A stretch of 64,000 nucleotides of DNA from Pyropia yezoensis. Taxonomy: Eukaryota > Rhodophyta > Bangiophyceae > Bangiales > Bangiaceae. Positions 1 to 9,689 of this stretch are shown in pieces. The DNA lies in the NCBI GenBank assembly GCA_009829735.1, contig CM020620.1:14381420-14445419 (forward strand), read 5' to 3'. A program made the translations under genes and the position numbers. The notes beneath the pieces were generated by a model, which saw nothing but the letters and a program-made list of their open reading frames with translations, had not been told where the DNA came from and searched no databases. Numbering within the stretch: position 1 is the stretch's first letter; the number at the start of each line of letters is the position of its first letter.

Positions 1-770
1 TCCTGGATATCCAGTCGCTTAGCCAGTTGATGAGCAAACTCATCGGACTCCATCCGCTTCAGTAGGCTCGCAGTTACCTGCGCGGTCATAGCTTCCACCA
101 CTGAAGATGGTACTTCAGGCGTCGGCACTTCGGGAACCCGAGTTGCCTGGCCTCCTTCGTCGTGGGGATACTGTGAGAGGGGACCCCCTCCGCCAATAAC
201 CGACTCTCCACCGGCGTAAGTATCCGCCGGGTCGTGTCCACGGAGTCCGCTTCGGGTGCTCCGAGCGTATCGCTCCGTGTGACTCCGTTCCAACTCTGCC
301 GACGAGTCGGATCCATACCCCATTGTGTCCGGGGGTTGTCCAGGAGTAGCAACACCGGGGTTGACCCTGGTGGACTCCGAAAGTAGTCCGGCCGGTTCGA
401 ACCGTACCGGTGTGGGAGGAACACGTCGGGGTCCCGTCGTGTGGCGTGTTGACATCAACACTGCCATTGCGTCCTCCGTCCGATCTTGACGGGCGTCGAG
501 TCCGGAGAGCCGGGCCTCGATGCGGGCCAATGATGTCATCAGGGAATCCCCTGGTGAAGGAGGCGGCGGAGTGAGGTCGGTCGACGACAGTTGAGGCGGG
601 CCCCCGCCTCCCGCCGTCCGAGCCGTGCCAAACGTCGATCCGGCACCTGAGAGCATTGGCGTCTCAATGTTGTCGATCGGGTTCCCGATCTCGGTTCCCG
701 TAGTCACCTCCGGGGTCGGCGTCGACGCCGATCCGTCATCTTGAACGTTCCCCGTCTCTTGGGTAGACAT
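1..770 (-). CDS. Element E gag N-terminal region (partial, runs off the left edge)
   Basis: The reading frame starts with ATG at 770 and stays open to base 1, giving at least 256 residues. It is rich in Pro, Ser, Thr and Gly with no strong domain, then becomes charged and helical near the edge. This resembles the disordered N-terminal arm of the Gag proteins of elements A, B and D in this window. It lies about 200 bases downstream of a primer-binding site (978-994) and an LTR (996-1324) in the same orientation, which is the position expected of Gag. The capsid and zinc-knuckle parts would lie beyond the window, so the Gag assignment rests on position and composition. Confidence 0.6.
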   Translation of the reverse strand, partial: MSTQETGNVQDDGSASTPTPEVTTGTEIGNPIDNIETPMLSGAGSTFGTARTAGGGGPPQLSSTDLTPPPPSPGDSLMTSLARIEARLSGLDARQDRTEDAMAVLMSTRHTTGPRRVPPTPVRFEPAGLLSESTRVNPGVATPGQPPDTMGYGSDSSAELERSHTERYARSTRSGLRGHDPADTYAGGESVIGGGGPLSQYPHDEGGQATRVPEVPTPEVPSSVVEAMTAQVTASLLKRMESDEFAHQLAKRLDIQ

Positions 771-977
771 AGTCACAATCAGTCAACCGACGTAACAATC
801 ACCACGAATAAGAGAGCGAGGGGGTAGATTGGGGAGAGTAACAGTAGATCACAGTCAAAGGTAAAAACTCAACACAATCGATCAGGTCGCAACACCACGA
901 GTACAAGAAAAGGACCGGATCCCTATCCGTGTGCCAGGGCCGAAGACGGCGTCACCACAAGGGTGACGGAAACCCGT

Positions 978-994
978 CCCCTGCTGCTCTACCA
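978..994 (-). other. Primer-binding site of element E
   Basis: On the minus strand this reads TGGTAGAGCAGCAGGGG and starts one base after the end of the LTR. It begins with the TGG that pairs with a tRNA CCA end. It differs at one base from the sites of elements A, B and D. I could not assign the primer tRNA. Confidence 0.7.
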
Positions 995-995
995 A

Positions 996-1324
996 TGTAG
1001 CACAATAGGGATCCGTCGCACGTCCACTCTCAGGGAACACTCACCAAGGGGGATCGGCACCAACGTCACCGGGAGGCCAAGGTTGCTGTCCTTGGAGCGC
1101 AAGCCACGGGACCAAGATGGGAGCCCAAATGGGAGGGGTTCGTTGTTCTACCTTGGCCGGCGGTGGATTCGCCGCCGGCTCCCACGTTATAAACCCTCGG
1201 AGACACTACTAACTACCCTCCACCCCAAGATGCAAGTCCCTCTGGTCATACGTAACTTATAGATACCGTGACCAGTACGAACTATCAAATTGAAAGTTAA
1301 GGGTTAGAAGTAGCCCCCCTAACA
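996..1324 (-). repeat. 5' LTR of element E (329 bp)
   Basis: On the minus strand the segment starts TGTTAGGGGGG and ends CTACA, a TG...CA pair of LTR termini, and is followed directly by the primer-binding site. Its outer edge coincides with the abrupt start of the DIRS-like reading frame at 1325, so E appears to have inserted into, or recombined with, that element. The second LTR is outside the window, so a paired-LTR check is not possible. Confidence 0.6.
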
Positions 1325-2425
1325 TTAGGGTTACAATACGGCCAACCATATTGCTACACGGGCTTCTTCTCTCTGCAGCAGCAGAACTGGCCCATCAACG
1401 TCAAAGAGGTGTGTGCCGTCCGGTTTTGGATAATGTCCTTCGGCCAGAAACTACTGGGCCGCCGCGGCGTGTTGCGGGTGCACGTCGACAGCAGGGTGGC
1501 CATGCACGTGATCAACTCCTTCAGCAGCCGGTCGCCCACACTCATGCGGGAGCTCCGCAAGCTGCACGCCGTGGTCAAGAAGTTCGGGCTCACTCTGCGA
1601 GCGGACTGGCTCCCATCCGTCGCCAACGTTTGTGCCGACCTGCTGTCCCGTCGGCGGGACCGCGACGATTGGCGGGTGAGCAGCGTTTGGTACGACCAGT
1701 TGTGCAATCGCTTCGGCAACCACACAGTCGACCGCTTTGCTTCCCCCACCAACACCCGCTGCCCTCAGTTCAACTCCCTCGTGCTCTGCCCAGGCACCGA
1801 GGCGGTCCACGCCTTCACAGTGCACTGGGGGGGGTCCGACAACAACTGGATCAACCCCCCTTTTTCGCAGGCCGGGCGGGTAGTCGACAAGGTCGTGGCC
1901 GACGGGGCCACGGCAACGGTGATCCTACCTGTCTGGACGGCCCAGGCGTGGTGGGCGCCAGCCGTCGAGCGGGCCACGGAGGCCTGGTTACTCCCCCTGC
2001 AGTCGGGAATTTTCGCTTTCGGCGTGCGGCAGACACCATCGCGCCACCCGCACTGGCGCATGGCGGTCTTCCGCTTCGTCCGCGGGGGCAAGACAAGTGC
2101 AGCCGTGCGCGCCGGCCGAGCCACCATGGCCGCCGAGGCGGGGCGTCGGCGCCAACACGGGCGCTCGGGGCCCGCTGGCGTGTCGAGGTCGGTCAGGAGC
2201 TGGCGCGTTTCGCGCCCGGAGGCGGCCCTGACCGAGCTGCGGCCCGCTTCCTGCGCAACTGGTCCGTCGCCGACGCGACGGCCGACCGCTACGACGGGCA
2301 GTGGCGCGCCTTTGCGGCCTACTGCCACAACCGAGGCGTACCGCCCCTGCCCGCCTCCATCTCAACCATCGTCGACTACATCGGCCGGGAGTGGAACCGC
2401 GGCGCCATCGTCGCCATCACGCTAA
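1325..2425 (+). pseudogene. DIRS-type pol fragment: RNase H end plus Dam-like methyltransferase domain
   Basis: The frame is open from the truncation point at 1325 to 2425. The first about 110 codons match DIRS-type RNase H: an INVKE motif, then VHVDSRVAMHVIN, then WLPSVANVCADLLSR (the terminal N..AD.LSR of this family). Next comes HTVDRFASPTNTRCPQFNS and, around 1848-1866, NNWINPPFS, carrying the NPPF motif of the Dam-like domain found in DIRS elements. The tail beyond about 2100 is low complexity and probably marks the overlap with the recombinase frame. Reverse transcriptase is absent, so this is a dead fragment. RNase H would degrade the RNA strand during replication; the role of the methyltransferase-like domain in DIRS elements is not settled. 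Confidence 0.75.
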
Positions 2426-3180
2426 AGCCGATGCTGGCGGCGATCCGCAAGCGCCACCTCGCGGCGGGCTTTGAGAACCCGTGCGACGACGACGCGGTAC
2501 GGGAGGCCAAGGCGGGCTTCCGACGCGCCGGCCTGGCCCTGCGACGGCAACACAAACCGCGACGCATCCCTCTGCCATCGGCCGTCACTTGGCGTCTGGC
2601 TTTGCTGGCCACATACTCTCCCCGCGCTCTGCGCCATCGCCTCACAGCAGTCGTGGCGCAGTTCTGGTGGATGCGCCGAGCGGGGGACATCACGCGGCTC
2701 AGGGTCCAGGATCTGGAATTCCCTGCCGACGGCCGCGTCTGCTACCAAGTGCTCGACCACAAGACGGCCGCCGCCGACGGACTTCTCGCGCGCTCACTCC
2801 CAGCGGCGGTCGACCCCGCCACTGACGTACCCCGCTTGTTGCAGAAGCAGCTGCTTGAGGACAAGCGAAGCGCGGGCGCACCCCCGACATCCCGACTGTT
2901 CTCGCGGTGCGCCCCAGAAGACGCCAGGGACACCATGACGGCGTGGCTTCGGGACGGGTTGGCGCGCCTCGGGGTGCAGGCGCCCGTCGGCACCTCGTTC
3001 TCCTCCCACTCCCTCAAAAGGGGAGGCGCGACCTCTGCAAATGCCGCCGGCGTCGGCCGAGGCGCCATTGCCGAGTTCGCCAACACGTCGGAGCAGACCC
3101 TAGCGGCATCTTACATCTCCGCTTTGGCCGTCCCGACGTGCTACGACCGGTATTTTCTCGGCCGCCTGCTTCCGGCTTAG
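2191..3180 (+). CDS. DIRS-type tyrosine recombinase
   Basis: This frame overlaps the preceding pol frame and ends at TAG 3178-3180. An N-terminal SAM-like segment (WSVADATADRYDGQWRAF) precedes the catalytic part. The catalytic Arg is in RRAGDITRLRVQD, the HxxR motif is in HSLKRGGATSANAAG, and the likely nucleophilic Tyr is the TAC at 3112-3114 in AASYIS. The enzyme family integrates circular DNA without needing target duplication. No ATG precedes the domain in frame, so it is probably expressed from the overlapping pol frame or from a lost upstream start. The domain itself looks intact, but the element cannot move alone because its reverse transcriptase is missing. Confidence 0.8.
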   Translation, partial: GQELARFAPGGGPDRAAARFLRNWSVADATADRYDGQWRAFAAYCHNRGVPPLPASISTIVDYIGREWNRGAIVAITLKPMLAAIRKRHLAAGFENPCDDDAVREAKAGFRRAGLALRRQHKPRRIPLPSAVTWRLALLATYSPRALRHRLTAVVAQFWWMRRAGDITRLRVQDLEFPADGRVCYQVLDHKTAAADGLLARSLPAAVDPATDVPRLLQKQLLEDKRSAGAPPTSRLFSRCAPEDARDTMTAWLRDGLARLGVQAPVGTSFSSHSLKRGGATSANAAGVGRGAIAEFANTSEQTLAASYISALAVPTCYDRYFLGRLLPA

Positions 3181-3212
3181 GCCGGGCGGGCGGCGCCCGA
3201 ACTCCATTCTAC

Positions 3213-3244
3213 TGGCATACGCGGCTCTCTCTCACTCTGTAACC
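3213..3244 (+). repeat. Split direct repeat, copy 1
   Basis: These 32 bases recur identically at 3683-3714, and copy 1 lies 32 bases after the recombinase stop. This is the position of the B1 repeat in PAT-like DIRS elements. Confidence 0.65.
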
Positions 3245-3682
3245 CCTACGTATTGTTTTGATTTGACGGTTATACACCCACTCAGTGGGCGTCGCCGTAC
3301 TTATTGTTATGACGGCAAGACTAAGGGCGTGGCGTGATCCGAACAGATCACACCGTGCCACTGAGGGGGGGCGCCTCCCAGCCGCAGGCTGGGAGCACCG
3401 GCGCTTCCGCCGCCACCGCGGTAGCCACACCGCGGTGGACCCCCGCTCCCTCCCCAATCCACACGCCATAAGAGGCGACGCCGCTGCGTCTCCCCCCTCG
3501 GCCGCCTGGGTCGGTACGTCCGCTTTTTTTCCGTCTCCCTCCCTCCTCCCTGGGGGGCCACTGAGTTCGTGCGCCATTGCACGAGCCATTTTGTTTTTCT
3601 GGGCGCCGGAACTCGTCCCCGCACCTACTTATCCTGCTTGTTTTTAGATCGGGGACCGACTATAAATCTTAGGAAACGTCTT

Positions 3683-3714
3683 TGGCATACGCGGCTCTCT
3701 CTCACTCTGTAACC
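3683..3714 (+). repeat. Split direct repeat, copy 2 (right end of DIRS-like element)
   Basis: Identical to 3213-3244. The 438 bases between the copies hold no gene and would be the A2 segment. The right boundary of the element is placed here. Confidence 0.6.
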
Positions 3715-3822
3715 TCTTATCATCACGGTGGCACATCCCCCGTCGCCCTCTCTGCGAACCCTGCCAGGCCCCGAGTCCTCTACTGCCCGCCCTGCCTCCA
3801 CAATGGCTGAGCAGGCAGCCTC

Positions 3823-4398
3823 TCATTCCAGCACCAAGAGGCACTGGGCAGGCCCAAACGACATCATGGGCACCCCACGATCCACGACATACATGAAAGA
3901 GGTCCAAAATTCGGTGTACTCGAACTTCCCACACTTGAGCGGCGGCTTGTCGACGACAGCGTACAGCACCCCCGGCCACCGGCGCTGGTAGTACTGGAGG
4001 TCGAGCATGTTTTGGTACTTGAGGGTTTGGTCCGAGAGGCCCTGATTAAAATGCGCCAGAAGGCCACCGCCCTCCGGCCCCGTGCATGCGACGCCGTCCA
4101 TCACAATGGCCGACGGGGGAATCGCAAAGGTCGTCCCGTTGGCGTCGTACTGCGTCGGCTGAGGGCCCGTCACGACAAGCGTCTGCGGGCACGAGGCGGA
4201 CTCGTTCGGCGCCAGACGGTAGACTATGTCGACGACGAGGGAGGCGTTGGTGCCGGGCGGGATCTCGACTGGCGGGCCAATGGGGCTGGGGCCAATGTCC
4301 ACCGCAGCCGGGGCGACAGCGGCTGCGACGAGGGCGGCGAGAGCAGCGGCGGCCGTGACCAGGCGGAGACGGCCGGCCGTGTGCGCTAAAACAGCCAT
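3823..4398 (-). CDS. Small secreted protein of unknown function (191 aa)
   Basis: The ATG at 4398 is chosen because it opens directly into a signal peptide: a short Arg-containing n-region, then a hydrophobic run (LVTAAAALAALVAAAVAP), with likely cleavage near residue 30. The frame is open further upstream to 4539, but that extension is Pro/Ser-rich and looks like leader. The mature part has several Cys, three N-glycosylation sequons (NAS, NES, NGT) and a C-terminal half rich in aromatic residues. I recognise no family. A TTAAAAG on the minus strand near 4565-4571 could be a TATA-like element. Nothing nearby suggests a partner gene. Confidence 0.55.
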   Translation of the reverse strand: MAVLAHTAGRLRLVTAAAALAALVAAAVAPAAVDIGPSPIGPPVEIPPGTNASLVVDIVYRLAPNESASCPQTLVVTGPQPTQYDANGTTFAIPPSAIVMDGVACTGPEGGGLLAHFNQGLSDQTLKYQNMLDLQYYQRRWPGVLYAVVDKPPLKCGKFEYTEFWTSFMYVVDRGVPMMSFGPAQCLLVLE

Positions 4399-4912
4399 GA
4401 TGGGCTGTGGGGATGGGCGAGGAATGGGCAGGGGGGTGTGCAAGACGGCCGCTGCCGTGCAGGTGGATGGAGCAGAAGGGTCTCGACGCCGCTGGTGGGG
4501 CGTCAAGCGAGTCGCGGATGGTGTTGGCGATGAGAACAACCGCAGCTCACACCCTCGGCAGCGCTTTTAAGCCCCGACTGCCTTCATTGTCAGGGCCTCC
4601 CATGAGGAGCCCCTTCTTAAAAAGCTGCGCGACACCCCGCGCCCACGCGCCACAGCCTCTCGTCCCTCCTCCCCTGCCACGTCCACTTACGGCCGTCCTG
4701 GACATACATACGTACGGGGGCCCATGGGCGCTCCTCACTCTGGCGGGCCTGCCATCCACGAGCGGCGGGCGCGGCCGGGCCGATGGCAGAGGCGATACTG
4801 TACGCGATCTGCAGTCAGCACTCTGCATGACATGTATGAGACATCTTATCAATCTGATACGTAAGCGCCAGCTGCACCTGCCGCCCCTCCAAAGCCCATG
4901 ACGTAGCAGCAT
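4399..4912. other. Upstream region of the secreted-protein gene
   Basis: No further gene is visible. It holds the probable promoter and leader of the minus-strand gene at 3823-4398 and ends at the left inverted repeat of the MITE. Confidence 0.4.
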
Positions 4913-5221
4913 CATATGTGGCGGACGACGATAGAAACCTCATTATTCTTGAGTCGGTCGAACGGCGATAGCGGGCTTTGAAGATTGTGCAAGTTCTAAA
5001 GTCACCACAGAGTCGGCCTGTACGGGCCCTGAGAGGGCTATTCTAAAGTCGTCGCAATGTTGAACATTTTTCTCTCCTCCATATGTCCGCGGCATCAGAT
5101 TGGATCAGATCGATTCCAACGGCATCGGAGAGGTCTCGTTCTGCTCGTCACGACGGTGTGTCTAACTCAAAAAGTGAAAAGCCATATAAAATGAGGTTTC
5201 TATCGTCGTCCGCCACATATG
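4913..5221. mobile_element. MITE with perfect 32-bp terminal inverted repeats
   Basis: Bases 4913-4944 and 5190-5221 are exact reverse complements over 32 bp, starting CATATGTGGCGGACGACG. The 309-bp unit has no coding capacity. I see no clear target-site duplication, so the superfamily is not assigned. Perfect repeats suggest recent activity or selection by a transposase in trans. Confidence 0.75.
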
Positions 5222-5240
5222 TAGACAGGGGGGGGTGCTT

Positions 5241-5341
5241 GGGGTAGCCAATCGCAGGCCTGGAGGGGGCAGATCATAGGGGGGGGTGGGGGGGTGGGGC
5301 GGGGGGTGGTGGGGGTAGCCAATCGCAGGGCTGGAGGGGGC
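5241..5341 (+). repeat. Two direct repeats of about 30 bp in a G-rich tract
   Basis: The block starting GGGGTAGCCAATCGCAG occurs at 5241-5270 and 5312-5341 (period 71), separated by a G/T-rich stretch. It looks like a local duplication. Confidence 0.7.
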
Positions 5342-7158
5342 GAATAAGACGTTTTGATGGTGGTGGCCGCAGTGATGTACCTGTGAGGGGGCACGTGGCA
5401 CTTCCTAACAATGCTGCAATGTTCCACGCGAAAGTAGCTCACGCTTACAACGATTCGCAATTCGTGACTGCAGGGTTGCTTCGTTCACGGAAACGTTAGG
5501 CGAAAACGGCGTCAATAGAGAGTTTTTGCAACCTGTTTGTCGGATCAAATGGGACAACGTGGCGCTACACGTCTACCACGTAGTGCCAAGTGGCGTCATC
5601 AACCCACGATTGCATTATTGCAGTTCCCCGAATTTTGCCTCCTGGAGACGAGAGCAACAGCGTGACAGCAAGGCCACGAGCCATCTACGTGCTGGGAACT
5701 CGCAGCGGACCAAAAGCGTGCAGTGGGACTTTCCTGTTGATCAAGCGATCATTGGCTGCAGTCGCGGCGAATCTGGTACCGAACGCTGGTTGGTCAGATA
5801 GCTGTTGTTTTCTCTCACGATCTCGGCGGATTTTCCTCTATATCGGCCCGATCCACTCAAGAGCACTGGGAGAGGTCGCACCTGGTTCCTGGGATGCCTG
5901 TTCCTTCTTCGATGTGGGCAGAAATCTCGGGAAAGGCTCATATCGCTCTGCTTCCACACGAGCGCGGAGCACTCATTGGCCAATGGTGCACCATCTGAGG
6001 CATGCCATTGGCCTGTTGTGTGTCTGTTTTCGTCATTGTCACCATAACACAAAATTTGGGGTACTGCAATACCATTCATCGGTATTGTGCATCCCCCAAA
6101 AAGTAATTCATGTATGTCGTCATGCGTGACATGCAATGGAACATGAGTCGTGCACGACCGCAGCATATCACAACCACGACCCAACGAGCAATTCACTGTA
6201 CACGTTCGGAAGTGTAACCCCGTTGTCGTCCCCGCCGTCGTCGTCACCCCCCCGCCTACCTCACTCCCCTGACGCTCACGTCTTTCTCCCGCCCTGCTTT
6301 GATCGTTGTTTCCACTCGATTTGTACAACCTGCCTTTCTTGTTTTCCAGTCCCCCCGTTGGTGCACCCCTTCGGATATCACTTTCTGCTTTTCGCATATG
6401 CTCATGTCTTGGACTACCCTCGGATGTACCCCTGGCCTCGCCCCATCTTCTTTCATACCCTGCGACCTCCCGGTGATCTCTCTTGTCTAGTTGATAGAGA
6501 CCTCTGGGATGTCGATCCCCTCTATTTCGGCCACGCCCCCATGCCTTCCTGATTAAATTCCGCTCGCTTTTCCATACCGTTGCTTCCCCGGGGCGCTAAA
6601 CGACCATGCCAAAGGTGCCTTGCCTTTGACAGAGAAGACGTCAGGCAGCCCCGCTTCGACTGAGATGAAGTGCGGGGCGAAGAAAAACTGTTGGGCCACT
6701 CTGTCGTCGCCTTTCTGCAACAATTTCGCGCGTGGGAATCTTCGCTCGGTCTTACACAGGGGTACAGCCAACCAAGAGAAATCGTTGAACATTATTTTCA
6801 TGGTACGCATGTACATGTATGCACATGTGGAATTCCCGTGAAAGTAAAACGTCAGTTCTTCACGCGCTCAGGCACTCAAGATTGGGCGTTGTCGAGCAAG
6901 GCCTGAAGCGCTACCGGCGTCCCATGGCCTTCACGGGCTTCCACAGACAGCGTTGAGGCGCAACGACATCGGGCCCCGCGATCTGAGGCGCTTCTAATTT
7001 CCCGCCGGTCTGCTCGCACAGATCTCTGCATCTGCTGGCCTCGCATGGGACACCCATGCGCTTCCAGGAGCGCGGCACCAGCTCCCTTGCGGGTGCTCGA
7101 CTGCTACAGGACCCATTGCATCCGGAGCCTGCAGGCAGAGCAATGCTTGTGCCTCTTG
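5342..7158. other. No supported gene
   Basis: Short open frames occur on both strands but none shows a domain, homopolymer-free coding bias or a consistent start. Apart from the dispersed repeat at 6082-6217, I see nothing that can be named up to the LTR of element A. Confidence 0.5.
6082..6217 (-). repeat. Dispersed repeat, copy 1
   Basis: Its reverse complement is closely similar to 50049-50188. Shared blocks include GAACGTGTACAGT, CGGTCGTGCACGAC, GCATGTCACGCATGAC and GGATGCACAATA. The copies are in opposite orientations about 44 kb apart. The type of element is unknown. Confidence 0.7.
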
Positions 7159-7627
7159 TGTGGCAGTATTGACCCCCAGGTAGGGGGGCAACACGTGCCA
7201 TGCAAGGGGCGGCAGGCCATTAGCCTGACCCGTTCCTCCCCCTGCATTTGGGTTCATATTCCCTTAGTTTGGGATAGTTAGCTTAGTAGTAAATCCAACT
7301 TGGATTTGAGGGTTTTCTGCATTTATCGTCTTGAATTGTCGTGTGGCCCGGTGGGCAGGTGCTGGGGTGGGAGATTCTGATTGGCGAGATTCTGAGGGGA
7401 CCCTGGGGGGATAAGGGGAGGGAAAGCGGGGCTTGGCCTCGCTTCCCCGTCCCGACCAAGAAACTGTTGGCCCACACACCATCTTCTTGTTTGGCAGTGG
7501 GGGGATTGCCCCACAACAGGGACAGAGTCAGTGCGACTTGCACTTCTTCCGGTTCCCACGACACGGGAGGCAGCCCTTGTGCACCGCCCCAACTTGGGTG
7601 TCGCCTGTGCGAGTGGTTTTTGCCACA
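7159..7627 (+). repeat. 5' LTR of element A (469 bp)
   Basis: It starts TGTGGCAGTATTGACCCCC and ends TTGCCACA. It has the same length as both LTRs of element B and the diverged LTR at 17085-17553. Confidence 0.9.
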
Positions 7628-7629
7628 TT

Positions 7630-7646
7630 TGGTGGAGCAGCAGGGG
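7630..7646 (+). other. Primer-binding site of element A
   Basis: TGGTGGAGCAGCAGGGG lies two bases after the LTR end and is identical to the sites of elements B and D. Confidence 0.8.
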
Positions 7647-7746
7647 ACAGAGGTAAACTTTACCTTCAGGTGCACCCGGGTGTAGGGGGCCCTCTGTCTC
7701 AGAGGAACGGTGGACTTGGACTGTGTCATACGGATCGTTAGCCAAC

Positions 7747-9689
7747 ATGGCTGGTTCGGACCCCCCGTCATCCGGGGAGTACACGGGTGACGCACGTACT
7801 TCAGTGCCTTTGAATACTGGTGAGACACAGGTAGGTGTACCTGGGGTCGCAGAGGGACTAGAGGTCCCTCAAGCCAGCAGGACTGGGAGTACGAGCGGGC
7901 AACAGGCCACCCCGACTCAGTCGGGAGTTCATCCGGGTGACACTTCTGATGTTGGTGGGTCGAAGTCTGGCCACCGTGTGGTACACTCAACGGGAACGTC
8001 CCAAGGTGAGAGGACTGTCCCCGCGGGTTCCACTCGGGTTTGAGCCAACTTTGGCTTGGAGCCGTCGCCAACTAGGCTTTCGGAGGACGGCGGACCTCGT
8101 TGGTCGGCGATGGGCTCGCGCCCATGCCCCCGGTTGAGAACTCTGAAGACCGTGGTTACCCCTCAGGTGGACTCCCGGAGGCGGACCGAGACTCAACTGG
8201 AGTCGATTTCCACTCCTCGATGAAACTGTCCGTCGGGAGGCAACCAATGTGTTGCGGCAGACTTTGCCGGACCTGGTGGTCACGATGGCGAATACTATTT
8301 TGAATCAGATTGTGGCGAGTTTGCCAGATGGCCTCGATGTCCAGACCGAATTGGGGCTTTCGAGCCCTCAGACGCAGGGGGAATCCCTCCCTACGCCTGT
8401 CTCGGATCGCCCCGCACCGGGGGCTACCCCTTTGACTCCCAACGAGGGAGCCACACCAATCTCTGTGGGGCGTACGCCCTTCACGGGGGAGTTCCCCTCG
8501 GAAGCACCGGTGGCTACACCAAGCTCGCCACGGCAGACGACAGGCACTGCGGGTCAACTCACCCCATTGCCCCAGCGGCTTTTCCCTCAACGTGAGGTGC
8601 CGCCCAAGATCCAGGTAGCCAACCCGGTCTACCAGAGGATCTTTGACTGTGAGACCTACGCCCTCCACAACAAGTCGGTGGCGTACGGTCCTATTCAGGC
8701 CCGAGCTATGGGCCGTGCCAAGAAAAATGCACTTTACTCTTTTGGGCACAAAGCAGAACGGGATGGAACTCCCCCCCTCCGTGTCCTTGAGTTTCTACGT
8801 CGTTTCACAAAAGCCTGTGACGACAATGCCATAAGTGAGGGCATGGCTGTCTATATGCTACAGGAGTTTACCAAGGGCGACCTACGGACAGAACTAATGT
8901 CCGTCATGCCCAGCTTCTCAAGTGGAGGCGCTGGTGAGGTGACGTCCTACTTGGAGCTCGTCAACTGGTTGTTAAGAGCCATGGTGGATGAAGCAGCGTT
9001 GGCTTCTCAAATCCAGGAGATTACGCAAGCTCATCAGGAAGAGACTGAGGACGAGTTGTCCTTTGCGGAGCGGGTTCGTAAGCTCAACAATCTTGTGGCT
9101 TTTTCATCCACGAGCTGTGGTGAAGAGTCGGTTTGTGGAGGGACTCTATTGGTCAGTCCGTATGGAGACCCGGGAGCATAATACTGTCCGGGCGACACTG
9201 GCCGAGTTGGCTAGGTTCGCCTACCGCAGAGGTGAGGCCTTCCGCAAGTTGCGGGAGGAACAACGCCAGGAGCGTCAGGCCGAGTTAGCCAAGGAACGAG
9301 AGGAGGCGCGCCAGGCCAGAGAGCTACGAGAGGCTCGCCAAATCCGCAAGGAGAGGGTAGTAGCTGCCGTGGGAACTTTCCAGGGTACCTCATCTACTTC
9401 CCAAGTCGGGAAGACTCCTCCGGGAACTGACCATCGGTGTTGGAACTGCAACTCCGATGGACACAGGGCATATGATTGCCCTTTGTTGAGTAAACGCATT
9501 CAACAACTCGTTAAGAACGCGAGCAAGAAGACCGCTACGAACGAAGTACGTTCACGCCGCGAGGGTGGACCTCGACCGGTAGTGGCGGTCGCCACACCCT
9601 CGGCGGAGGGGGCGGACACGTCGTCCTCGGACTCGTCGTCTTCCCCTTCGCCCTCGGATTCCGACGCCAAGTCGGCGGGAAACGAATGA
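7747..9689 (+). pseudogene. Element A gag, disrupted
   Basis: The ATG at 7747 sits in the context AACATGG and corresponds to the B start at 37268. Compared with B there is a TGA at 8041-8043, short deletions near 8097 and 8205, and a two-base loss near 9093-9110. The capsid-like region (FLRRFTKACDDNAISEG) and the CCHC zinc knuckle (CWNCNSDGHRAYDC) remain readable in separate frames. As in B, the stop overlaps the pol start as ATGA at 9686-9689. The protein would have been the capsid and nucleocapsid precursor. Confidence 0.85.

Larger units (their letters stand above)
1325..3714 (+). mobile_element. DIRS-order (PAT-like) retrotransposon, 5'-truncated
   Basis: Order in the element: end of RNase H, a Dam-like methyltransferase-type domain, a tyrosine recombinase in an overlapping frame, then a 32-bp direct repeat at 3213-3244 and 3683-3714. 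RNase H plus methyltransferase-like plus tyrosine recombinase, with no integrase, is the DIRS-order arrangement. Direct repeats flanking about 440 bp at the 3' end match the B1-A2-B2 layout of PAT-like split direct repeats. The reverse transcriptase and the left terminus are missing, cut at the LTR of element E. Confidence 0.75.

Noticed and set aside
5741..6397. 218-codon minus-strand frame that shares a peptide with a frame at 49841-50272
   Set aside because: The shared peptide comes from the dispersed nucleotide repeat. Other parts of the frames are unrelated.
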